A stretch of 42,174 nt of DNA from Acidobacteriota bacterium (GTDB lineage Bacteria; Acidobacteriota; Terriglobia; Acidiferrales; UBA7541), in NCBI GenBank assembly GCA_003224085.1, contig QHYK01000090.1, positions 1 to 42,174 of the forward strand, given 5' to 3'. Of the stretch, positions 16,871-26,200 are shown one piece after another. Each line of letters starts with the position of its first letter. The first letter of the stretch is position 1. Below the pieces are notes generated by a model. It was not told where the DNA came from, ran no database searches, and saw only the letters and a list, made by a program, of their open reading frames with translations. A program made the position numbers and the translations under genes.

Positions 16871-18790
16871 ATGTCGTCGGTATTTCGCATAGCTGTTTTG
16901 TCGGGCATGGCACTCCTGTGGGCGATCGTTGCAGTTCTGCAATACAAGTGGGCCACACAGCTGAGTGCCGCGGCGGAAGTGCGCATTGGCAGCAACCTGC
17001 AGTCCCTGATGACGAGATGGCAGCGGGATCTTTACGACGAGTTGTCGGCTGTCTGCGTTGCCCTACAGGTCGGACCAGATTCGGGTGCGCATGATGCTTG
17101 GTATGATTATCTTCAGCGGTACGGCGAATGGACGCGGAATGGCATAAACAGCGAGGTTGCCGAGAGTGCTTATCCAAATCCAGACCTTGTTCGGGAGGTT
17201 TACGATTGGCATACGAGTGCGCCCGGAAAGCCGGAACTTCTGCGTCTCGATCCAAACGCAAAGACTCTGGACAGTATAGGCGCGCCTCAGGGACTTGAAA
17301 CGCTACTGGCTCGACTCAAGGCGAATTCGTCTAACCTAACTGTGGCGAAGCGGGCTTGGGAATATGGATCTTCATCGGAAAACGAGAGCGCGTCTGGAAG
17401 CAATCAAGTACGGACTCTCGGCTCGCGCACCGACGCCCTCGCCGGCTGGCAGCTTGACGAAGGAATCCCTGCACTGGTTCATCCCGTAGTCCACCACGCC
17501 AATCCGTTCAACTCTCAGACTCCCATCGATCGCGCGGCGGTGGATTGGCTTGTGGTCGTTCTGAACCTCCGCGTGATCCAGGACCGGATCCTGCCGGAGT
17601 TGGCGAACCGGTATTTTGGAGGTCCAGACGGCCTGGAGTATAAACTGGCGGTTTTGGCTACCGACGATAAGCCGAGAATCATCTATTCTTCTGATTCGGC
17701 GCTTAAGATCGAAGATGTTGGCAGCTTCGACTCAATCATGAACATCTTCGGCTCGTCTTCTAACAATGTTAAAGCCGGGTTTTGGGAAGCGCTGAAACAC
17801 AGCCCGAATTCAACGGACCAGGATTGGCGCAGCTTCGCAGGGCCCATCTGGTTTCCAGTCTTCCGATACTCATCCGACGACAAACCGTGGCTATTGATCC
17901 TCCAGCACCGGACAGGGCCGGTGGGAAAAATTGCCAAGAGCGTCTTGTATCGGAATCTCGTAATCGGCGGCGTTGTGTTGTCACTCCTTGCGGTGAACAT
18001 GGGGCTCTTGGTTTTTTCGAGTCACCGGGCACACAAGCTCGCAAAAGTGCAAATGGAGTTCGTGGCCTCGGTTTCGCACGAACTGCGCACGCCGTTGGCT
18101 GCCATCTTTTCGGCAAGCGAGAACATCAAGGACGGCTACGTGGAAGGAAGGAAGAATCTAAAGTTTTACGGTTCCATTCTAACGAGCCAGACACGCCGGC
18201 TGATCGATCTCGTAGACCGTATCTTGCTGTTTGCTTCTACTCGAGCCGGAAAAACAAGGTATTCAGTGGTTCCCCTCGCGGTATCTGAAATCCTTGCAGC
18301 CATTAGAAAAAGTGTGACAGAGGAAATCGAAGAAGAGGGATGCACACTCGAGGAGCATATTGAACCGGGGCTGCCGCCCGTTTTAGGCGATTTGTCCGCG
18401 GTATGTGCCTGTTTGCGCAACCTGATTGCCAATGCGCTCAAGTACGGCGGGGCGGAACGCTGGATCGGCCTATCTGCCACGTGTCATGAAGTAGAGGGTC
18501 ATGGTAAAGAAATTAGGTTCAGCGTCGAGGATCACGGGGAAGGTATCAGCGCTTCGGAAATGCCACATATTTTTGAACCCTTCTACCGCAGCCCCAAGGT
18601 TGTGGTGGCTCAAATTCATGGCACAGGCTTGGGGCTGGCATTGGCAAAGCGCATTGCTGAAGCCCTAGGAGGAAGAATCTCCGTTGTCAGCGAACTTGGT
18701 GTCGGAAGCACGTTCACCCTGCACCTGCCGGCAGCGAGCGCGCAGGAACTCGTCAACGAGACACCCTTGCAAGAGACGACAGGACAATGA
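16871..18790 (+). CDS. membrane sensor histidine kinase
   Basis: About 639 residues. TM1 (VFRIAVLSGMALLWAIVAVL) is followed by a ~330-residue extracytoplasmic sensor domain I do not recognise, then TM2 (NLVIGGVVLSLLAVNMGLLV). The HisKA domain has the H box SHELRTPL (His about 403). The HATPase domain has the N box NLIANALKYG, G1 VEDHGEGI, F FEPFYR and G2 HGTGLGLALAK, so it should be active. ATG 16871 is chosen because TM1 follows directly; in-frame ATG 16817 and TTG 16793 are possible. The response regulator begins 3 bp after the stop. With the multicopper oxidase genes next in line, a metal, redox or copper signal is plausible, but this is inference. Confidence 0.9.
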   Translation: MSSVFRIAVLSGMALLWAIVAVLQYKWATQLSAAAEVRIGSNLQSLMTRWQRDLYDELSAVCVALQVGPDSGAHDAWYDYLQRYGEWTRNGINSEVAESAYPNPDLVREVYDWHTSAPGKPELLRLDPNAKTLDSIGAPQGLETLLARLKANSSNLTVAKRAWEYGSSSENESASGSNQVRTLGSRTDALAGWQLDEGIPALVHPVVHHANPFNSQTPIDRAAVDWLVVVLNLRVIQDRILPELANRYFGGPDGLEYKLAVLATDDKPRIIYSSDSALKIEDVGSFDSIMNIFGSSSNNVKAGFWEALKHSPNSTDQDWRSFAGPIWFPVFRYSSDDKPWLLILQHRTGPVGKIAKSVLYRNLVIGGVVLSLLAVNMGLLVFSSHRAHKLAKVQMEFVASVSHELRTPLAAIFSASENIKDGYVEGRKNLKFYGSILTSQTRRLIDLVDRILLFASTRAGKTRYSVVPLAVSEILAAIRKSVTEEIEEEGCTLEEHIEPGLPPVLGDLSAVCACLRNLIANALKYGGAERWIGLSATCHEVEGHGKEIRFSVEDHGEGISASEMPHIFEPFYRSPKVVVAQIHGTGLGLALAKRIAEALGGRISVVSELGVGSTFTLHLPAASAQELVNETPLQETTGQ

Positions 18791-18793
18791 AAC

Positions 18794-19486
18794 ATGTTTG
18801 AGAGCATTCTTTTGGTGGAAGATGAAGCCGCATTAAGGGCGACCCTGGGCGACCGGCTTCGGGGAGAGGGTTACGTCGTTGACACAGCCGTGGACGGGTT
18901 TGAGGCAGTTGACAAAGCCGCCAATCTGCCCTTTGACTTAATTATTCTCGATCTTATGTTACCGTCGCGAAGCGGATTTGATGTCTGTCGCGACATCCGC
19001 CAAGCGGGAATGGCCACTCCCATTCTGATCCTGACTGCTCGCGACCAAACCACGGATAAGGTGGTAGGACTAAAGCTTGGTGCGGACGACTATGTGACCA
19101 AGCCGTTTGAAGCCGCTGAACTCATCGCTCGGATCGAAGTTTTGTTGCGCCGCGTGCCCATACGAACGGGCCAAGCAATCCACGAATTTGGCTCGATCAT
19201 TGTCGACGTGAAGCAATCCAAAGTTACAAGAGCTGGGAAGCCAGTCTATGTTACGGGTCGCGAATTTCAGCTTCTCCGATACTTCATTGAACGTCCGGGA
19301 ACAACCATCCCGCGTAAGGAACTGCTACAGGCAGTTTGGGGTTATGTGGCGGATTCTCTCACGCGAACTGTTGATGCTCATGTTGCAAGCCTTCGCCAAA
19401 AGTTGGAAGAGAATCCGAAGCGGCCTGAACTGATCGTTACGGTTTCGGGTACCGGCTACAAATTCGTCGGAGACAAGCGAAGCTAG
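18794..19486 (+). CDS. OmpR-family response regulator
   Basis: A 230-residue DNA-binding regulator. The receiver domain has the acidic pocket LLVEDEA (E9, D10), phospho-acceptor D53 in IILDLMLP, T81 in LTARD and K103 in VTKPF. The C-terminal winged helix (about 125-227) has VTGREFQLLRYFIERPG, RKELLQAVWGY and TVDAHVASLRQKLE. It starts 3 bp after the kinase stop, so the two are co-transcribed and form a cognate pair. The oxidase genes follow after a 381-bp gap and are the most likely targets. Confidence 0.93.
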   Translation: MFESILLVEDEAALRATLGDRLRGEGYVVDTAVDGFEAVDKAANLPFDLIILDLMLPSRSGFDVCRDIRQAGMATPILILTARDQTTDKVVGLKLGADDYVTKPFEAAELIARIEVLLRRVPIRTGQAIHEFGSIIVDVKQSKVTRAGKPVYVTGREFQLLRYFIERPGTTIPRKELLQAVWGYVADSLTRTVDAHVASLRQKLEENPKRPELIVTVSGTGYKFVGDKRS

Positions 19487-19620
19487 TTCGAACCGGAGGC
19501 ACGCCACGCATAACAGACCGCGAGATTCTGGACCTGGTCTTCTAACACGCATCGCGTTCCACTTCACAGATTCTTAAAGTTGGGCCCTTCGGAACTGACA
19601 CTTGTTTTTCGCGGTGTGTC

Positions 19621-19806
19621 TCCTCACACGAAGAAAGACTCCTCACAACACGCCCAAGGGATGGCTGAGCGCAGGGTTGGTTTGCAAAAGCGACGACGTG
19701 GTGGCGATTTGTAAAAATTGTCAAATCTTCCGAATTGCGTTCCTTAGCGGGCGTAAGTTTGCGACGCGTCAAGAACTTGTTTTCTCTTGGCCCTAAACTC
19801 CTCACA
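19621..19806 (+). promoter_or_regulatory. repeated TCCTCACA motif upstream of the oxidase operon
   Basis: In the 381-bp gap between the regulator and the first oxidase gene, TCCTCACA occurs at 19621-19628, 19640-19647 and 19799-19806. The first two are 19 bp apart, close to two helical turns, as response-regulator half-sites often are, and the third lies about 60 bp before the start codon. They are candidate binding sites. I do not see a clear -35/-10 pair. Confidence 0.35.
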
Positions 19807-19867
19807 CTGCGCCGGGTAACTCCCGGCTGGGGAAGCTTCGAATAACGTGCAAACACGCGAGGCCACT

Positions 19868-21520
19868 ATGAAAAAGTTGTACCAAGCTGTCTTGTTCCTA
19901 CTCCTATGCTGTCTGGCGCCGCTGGTTGCGAACGCTCAGTCGTTCCGCGTGCAGTGTCCAACCAGCACCATCACGCACCCCTCAAGCCTGCACGATAACA
20001 ATTCTGAACCTGCGTACACTGCCCCGACGACATTCACAACGGGCTCCGCCGGATACCTAACTCCGACTGCGAATGTCAATGGGGCGATCAAGTGCCAGCA
20101 AATCGGTGGCGGCGACGGCCTATCGACAATGGGGGACGGCACACAGATCTACATGTTTTCTTTCGGGCCGTTGTCTGGGCTTGCGGACATCGCAAACGGC
20201 TTGCCCGGTACGGAGTCCCCGAACGCCTTCAATAGCGTGTATCCGGGCACGTTCTTGCCCGGCGACCCAGCCACGACCGTTAATGCGGGCAGCGGTCCAA
20301 ACCCGGTTCCGATAGCGTTTACCTACAACGGCGCCGTGGGCTTGGTTCCTGATCCGAACGCACTACCTATCGACCCTGTCACCGGCAATCCCTGCGTTGT
20401 CTCCAACCCTAACTCTGCGCCGGCGGGTTGCTTCACGGGACATGTGGACCCTCGGGCGATCATTGACGTCGGGGTGATGAACGGCAACATCCCCGCGCCG
20501 CTGGTCGCGATCGACGAAGATGATGAACTCTTTTACACCCTTACCAACGTCGGCATGATCATGCGGCCGGACTTGTTCGAGCAGCACACCGTCCACTTCC
20601 ATGGTTATCCCAACGCTTCGACGTTCTACGACGGCGTGCCGGACGCCTCGGTGGCGATTAACATCGGCGGTAGCTTCACCTACTACTACTTGGCGCCGGA
20701 TGCCGGAACTTACTTTTGGCACTGCCACATAACCCCTCCTGAGCACTTGCAGATGGGAATGGTCGGTCAACTTTATGTGCGGCCACGGCAGAATCGGGTG
20801 CCGGCCGGTGCCAGTCTATATGATGCACTCGTAGCGCAGCAGGGGGATAACCGCACGAAATGCGATTCCACTCAAGACATCCTATGCAGCAATCCATTGC
20901 CGTTCGGAGCATCCGCCGCTTCAGCGCCTCGGGCTGCAACTGGCAATTACGCTTACAACGACGGCGATGGCTCCACCCACTACGACGTCGAGTATCCCCT
21001 CCAGATTCACGGCTTCGATCCCAACTTCCACTTTGTCGGCATGACCTTCAACCCCGAAGAATTTAGTGACATGAAGGACAAATATTTCCTACTCAATGGG
21101 CGGAGCTACCCCGACACGGTCACGCCAGGTCCTTTGGCCACACAAGCGACAGATGGCAAGATGCATTTTGCCCAGCCCCTGCCCTCCATCATCAACATCC
21201 CGGCCGGCGGGAGGGCGCTCCTGCGCATTTCTGACCTGGATGTTACGGAATATCAAACGCTGGCCTCGCTCGGAATTCCGATGACGGTGATCGGCTTCAA
21301 TGCCAAGCTCCTGCGCGATCAGGCGGGAAACAACCTGTACTTCAACACCAATTCGGTCACGCTGGGCGGCGGCGAGTCACTCGACGTCATTCTGGATGCC
21401 AGCGACACAACGAAGTATCCGTCGGGCAGCGTGTTCTATCTCTATACCCCGAATCTCGACCATTTGTCCAACGACGCAGAGAATTTTGGCGGGCTCATGA
21501 CCGAGGTCCACATCAATTAG
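19868..21520 (+). CDS. secreted multicopper oxidase-like subunit with type-1 copper site
   Basis: About 550 residues with a Sec signal (MKKLYQAVLFLLLCCL... to ANAQS). HTVHFH at 240-245 fits the HxxHxH motif. HCH at 285-287 followed by H293 and M298 (HCHITPPEHLQMGM) fits the type-1/trinuclear motif, with two extra residues compared with the common HCHxxxHxxxxM. This protein therefore has a full type-1 copper site (H240, C286, H293, M298) and only two of the four HxH pairs needed for the trinuclear cluster. The C-terminal half (HGFDPNFHFVGM, LLNGRSYPD, LLRISDLDVTEYQTL) is cupredoxin-like without HxH. ATG 19868 has GAGG upstream. It is first of three co-directional genes, 10 bp before the next. 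Confidence 0.85.
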   Translation: MKKLYQAVLFLLLCCLAPLVANAQSFRVQCPTSTITHPSSLHDNNSEPAYTAPTTFTTGSAGYLTPTANVNGAIKCQQIGGGDGLSTMGDGTQIYMFSFGPLSGLADIANGLPGTESPNAFNSVYPGTFLPGDPATTVNAGSGPNPVPIAFTYNGAVGLVPDPNALPIDPVTGNPCVVSNPNSAPAGCFTGHVDPRAIIDVGVMNGNIPAPLVAIDEDDELFYTLTNVGMIMRPDLFEQHTVHFHGYPNASTFYDGVPDASVAINIGGSFTYYYLAPDAGTYFWHCHITPPEHLQMGMVGQLYVRPRQNRVPAGASLYDALVAQQGDNRTKCDSTQDILCSNPLPFGASAASAPRAATGNYAYNDGDGSTHYDVEYPLQIHGFDPNFHFVGMTFNPEEFSDMKDKYFLLNGRSYPDTVTPGPLATQATDGKMHFAQPLPSIINIPAGGRALLRISDLDVTEYQTLASLGIPMTVIGFNAKLLRDQAGNNLYFNTNSVTLGGGESLDVILDASDTTKYPSGSVFYLYTPNLDHLSNDAENFGGLMTEVHIN

Positions 21521-21530
21521 GAGAGCGGCG

Positions 21531-23195
21531 ATGAAAGCGATGAAAATGAACACTACGATTTCTAAAACTCGGCTACTTCTTTTGCTGGTGCTGGCGTTGC
21601 TGCTCACAGCCACGACTCACGCCGCTGCCCCAGGCATCACCGGGCCGATCTTCAACTTGACGGCACAAGCTGCTTTTATTAGCCAGCCGGACGGGGCCGC
21701 GGTGTACTCTTGGGGATACGGTTGCGATCTGAGCGCGCCGCAGCCCGTCTTTGCCCCCCAGCTCACAGCCACTCCTTTCTGCTATGCCATGCAAGTCCCC
21801 GGGCCTACGCTGATCGTTCACGAAAACGATGTGGTCACCGTGAAGCTGCTGAATGGTCTCCCTGCCGCGGCGGGCAACACCTCGATCCTTTTTCCCGGCT
21901 TTAACGTTAACGCGACCGGTGGCGTTGCGGGGCTGCTGACCCAGGAGGCGGCGCCTGGCGGCACGGTAACCTATACGTTTACCGCCTCCTCCCCGGGAAC
22001 GCGCGCCTATTACAGCGGAACCCAGGGCGATCTTCAGGTCGAGATGGGCCTCTATGGCGCCATCATCGTGCTTCCGGCCAGCGTCCCGGCCAACTGCACC
22101 TCAGGGCTGCATGCAGCAAACCTCGCCGCAGAAGCGCACTGGAGCGAGAGTGACTTCCGGCTTGCACCGGCCGCATACGACCATCCCGATACCTGCTACG
22201 ACCGGGAGTACCTGTTCCAATTCTCCGAGATGGACCCCAAAATACACACGGCGGCGCTCGCGCAGATTACGGATATCGCGACTTGCGTGCCCACTCAAAG
22301 CAGGCTAACTTGCCCAACGACTTTGGAGGTCCCGACCGAGCCCTATCAACCCGCCTATTTCCTGATCAACGGTCGCTCGATGCCCGACGACATGGACCCC
22401 AACTACGCGGCGCAGTATCCGCATCAGCCCTACAACGGCAACCCGCACATGCATCCGGGGGAATTGACTCTGATCCGCGTAATCGGCCAGGGAAGGTGGC
22501 AACATCCTTTCCACGAGCATGGCAACCACGTGCGTATTCTAGCGCGCGACGGGAATTTGATTCTCAGCGGTTCAACGATCACCTATCCGGGTGCGGCAGC
22601 GCAAGCGCTTGCCGGACGCCTGGAGTTCACCACGGACACGACGCCGGGACAGGCGTTTGACGGAATTTTCTACTGGAGCGGCAAGGGTCTGAACTGGGAT
22701 CCCTATGGTCACCATCCCGGCTCGAGCGACGCCTCCGCCAAGCTTTCATGCACTCCGGATGCGAACGGCTACAACACGGCCGCGCCTACCGCGATCAACT
22801 TCTGGGAGTGGTGCCAGGACCATAACAAGCCCATGCAGGTGGCTCCGTTCGGCGATGTCGCCGGCGGCGGCCCTGCTACGCTGCCCGACGCGAACATTCT
22901 GACGAATGGTGCGTGGTACGGCGGGAGTCCCTATCTCGGTCCAAATGCAACACTTCGGGCAACTGGATGCATGCCCAGTGGCGCTACTCAAACCAACGCG
23001 CCCAACTGCGGTGCCACGGGCTCAACTCCGCCTTCCGGCACCATAGCAAACCCGCCATCGAGCGAAGCTGGCTTTGCTTTCATGTGGCACTCGCACAACG
23101 AGCGCGAGATTACCACCAACAACATTTTCCCCGGGGGCATGCTGATGATGATGCTCGTTGATTCCCGGGAATTCGTCATTGACGAATCCAACTAA
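21531..23195 (+). CDS. secreted multicopper oxidase-like subunit lacking type-1 Cys
   Basis: A 554-residue secreted protein (signal LLLLLVLALLLTATTHAAA). The first cupredoxin domain (QVPGPTLIVHENDVVTVKLLN ... YGAIIVLP, split here) has lost the usual His pairs: NTSILFPG and YYSGTQ stand where HxH is expected. The copper ligands present are HPFHEH at 325-330, with H333 next to it, and HSH at 520-522 in FMWHSHNERE. In the second motif Ser replaces the type-1 Cys, and FPGGM follows. Alone it has two HxH pairs and no type-1 centre; with its upstream neighbour it would complete the eight-His trinuclear site. AGGAGAG precedes ATG 21531. Its TAA overlaps an ATG for the giant gene (TAATG). Confidence 0.85.
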   Translation: MKAMKMNTTISKTRLLLLLVLALLLTATTHAAAPGITGPIFNLTAQAAFISQPDGAAVYSWGYGCDLSAPQPVFAPQLTATPFCYAMQVPGPTLIVHENDVVTVKLLNGLPAAAGNTSILFPGFNVNATGGVAGLLTQEAAPGGTVTYTFTASSPGTRAYYSGTQGDLQVEMGLYGAIIVLPASVPANCTSGLHAANLAAEAHWSESDFRLAPAAYDHPDTCYDREYLFQFSEMDPKIHTAALAQITDIATCVPTQSRLTCPTTLEVPTEPYQPAYFLINGRSMPDDMDPNYAAQYPHQPYNGNPHMHPGELTLIRVIGQGRWQHPFHEHGNHVRILARDGNLILSGSTITYPGAAAQALAGRLEFTTDTTPGQAFDGIFYWSGKGLNWDPYGHHPGSSDASAKLSCTPDANGYNTAAPTAINFWEWCQDHNKPMQVAPFGDVAGGGPATLPDANILTNGAWYGGSPYLGPNATLRATGCMPSGATQTNAPNCGATGSTPPSGTIANPPSSEAGFAFMWHSHNEREITTNNIFPGGMLMMMLVDSREFVIDESN

Positions 23196-23212
23196 TGAAC
23201 AGGAGAAGAGCG

Positions 23213-26200
23213 ATGCGATCGAACGATCTGAGAACTTGTCTGAAGACGGCAGTACTCCTCACGGCTGTTCTCCTGCTCGGAGCGGGCCGCGTCATTGCCC
23301 AGCAGCAGGTCAATCTGACCGCGGGACCGACCACCATAACCTTGCCGGACGGTTCCACGGTGCCGATGTGGGGCTATAGTTGCGGCACAGCCGTAACTGG
23401 CTCCACGGCGACGTGCGCCAAATTGAATCCGTTAGCGACCGCGTGGTCTCCCGTCGCCATTACAGTTCCCACGGGACAAAGCCTGACCATCAATCTCACT
23501 AATAATCTCTCGTTTTTACCGGCAGGGAGCTCGTCTGCCAATGGTGTGCCGACGTCATTGGTGATCGTCGGTCAGTTGGGCGCGGGTCTCGGAACGACGG
23601 CGACATCCGCGCCGAGCCCGGATCACTCCAAGGCCCAGCCGCTTACCTGGCCCATCGCCGGTGATGCGCCCGGTGCGGGGCTAACTGGCGTGGGCGTTGC
23701 CCCAACGCAGGGGAACCGTGTGCAGTCGTTCTCCACGGAAGTGGCTGCGGGAGCAACAACGTCGCTGACTTGGACAGCACCTCGGCCCGGCACGTACTTG
23801 CTTGAATCTGGCACACACCCATCCATCCAGGGCCCCATGGGGCTTTACGGCATGGTAGTGGTAACGACGGCGCCCGGGGCTACGGCTGGCACTGCGTATC
23901 CTGCTGTGGGTTCGATTCCCGCTGTGACCTACAATGCAGAGGCCAACCTCCTGTTTAGCGAAATCGACTCCGTGCAAAACGCCGCGGTGAACGGGGCTGT
24001 AAATTCTCCGGGTTTCAAGGAAATGACGATGAGAACCTTCGGAGGCCAGGTCGGTTCGATCTCAGTTACGAACGGAGGATCGGGCTATACGTCGAATCCC
24101 GCCGTCACCATTTCGGGAGGTGGGAGCTCGTCGAGTGCCACCGCGACTGCGACTGTGGGGGCCGTTATCACTGGCATCACCGTGACTGGTGGTGGCTCCG
24201 GGTATTCGACTGCTCCGGCAGTCACAATTAATGATACCGGCACCCCGATCACGAACGCTAGTGCAGTGGCCGTTGTGTCGTTTGCCGTTAGCAGTGTCGG
24301 AGTGACATCGGCAGGCACCGGCTATCTTGCAGGCGATGTCATCAATTTGACGGGCGGCGGTGGCTCGGGTGCGGCCGCTTCGGTGGCCACAGTGGATGCC
24401 AGCGGTGGCATCGTGACCGTCACTGTTACGAATGGTGGCTCAGGCTACACTTCAGCCCCCACAGTAAGCAGTATCACCAGCGTAGCGGGAACGGGTGCTG
24501 TGCTTGCCCCAGCGTTGGCCGCGACAGGAGTTGTCAGCGCAATTAATGTGACCAACGGCGGCAGCGGCTATACTTCTCCATCCGTCACCATTGCCTCCCC
24601 TAGCTCAGGTACGACTGCCACTGCGACCGCGTCGTTTGCCGGCACACCGGGTGTCGTCTATGCCGTTACTGTTACTAGCGGTGGCTCGGGGTACCACGGC
24701 GCACCTACGGTCACGATTGCTGCTCCCGGGGGCACGGGGACCGCGGCCACGGCTATTGCAAGTGTCGGCCAATCCTGCTTCAACGGACTACCGTGCTATC
24801 CCTCTGCCGTAAACTACACGCCAATGTATTACCTGATTAACGGTGCTGCGTTCAACAAGACGAATGCAGCAGCCTCCGTGTTTAACGCGACGGCGGGCAC
24901 GGCCACTACCGGGATTTCTGGAACTGTTTTAGTGCGCATGGTGAATGCGGGCTTGCGCATGCACGTGCCGTCAATCGTCGGATCGCAAACCGGTGTGGCA
25001 GCGACCACGGGTGGGCAGCCACCTGCGGGCTTCTCTCTAATCGCAGAGGACGGCAACCCCTTGCCAGGTATTCCGCGTATACAGAGCGAAGTATTCATGG
25101 CCGCAGGCAAGACTTACGATGTGATGATTAATGCGCCTGCCGCTGGCGCCTCGGCCGTTCCGGTGTACGATCGTGAGTTAAGTTTGTCGGGCAACGCCAC
25201 CGCGCGTGACGCCGGCATGCTCGCCTACATTGGCATTAATGGGTCCGGACTCCCGGTCGCGAACGGCACCGGCGTGTTTGCCAGTGCGATGGCGCGCGAC
25301 GATAGCTACCATTCTCTTGTTGCAGGCCAGAAATTCACGGTTTCGGATCCCGGCAAGGGCGTAATCGCCAACGACACGAACGTCTACGGCGTTCACCTCC
25401 TGGCGCCTGCTGCTAATGGTACAGTGACCCTCAACGCCAATGGTACCTTCACGTATGTTCCCAATTCGGGCAGTACTGCTACCTCGGATTCCTTCACCTA
25501 TTGCGCGAACGGTTCGATAACGGCGGGTGTGTGCTCTTCTGGTTTGACCGCTGCAGTGACACTGGGTGCGGGTGATACAAGCAGCACAGTCGTCTGCAGC
25601 AGCACCTCTTATACCGCGAACACGGCCGCATACCTGGCCATCAAGACCCCGGGAGTCCTTGCATCTTGTACAGACTCGAAGGGCTTTCCTCTCACCGCTA
25701 CAGCGTTTACAGGAGCGGGAGTTGTGGGGGATGCGAGCGGCGGTTTCACCGTTTCGCTGGCCACGCCTTGTACTACCTCGACCGGTTGCCCGACGTCTTT
25801 CACCTTCCAAGCGAAGAATTCGCAGGGAATCCTCAGCTCGGCTACGACTGTGAACGTTACCTTCCCGGCTGCCAGCAATCTGCTGGTCAAGGTTTTGGAC
25901 GGTGCTGACAAGACCACTGAGATTACCGACTATCGCTGGATTATCGAGGAAGACCGCACCTTCTACATTGACCCCAAATGCACAACGAATTCCTCCACGG
26001 CGATTCCGGGCTGTCCTCCACCTCCGGCTCCAGGGAGCACTACAGGGACCACGGTTCCGCCAACCTTTGGTGTGAATTTCCACACCAGCTACATGCCGGT
26101 GGTGGCGGCGGGCTGCACTGGGCAGCTTTCCTGTGAAGGTGGCCAGACCATGGTGGATCCGGCGACCGGTTCGCATGTTCCTGCGGTGTGCGACGTGGGC

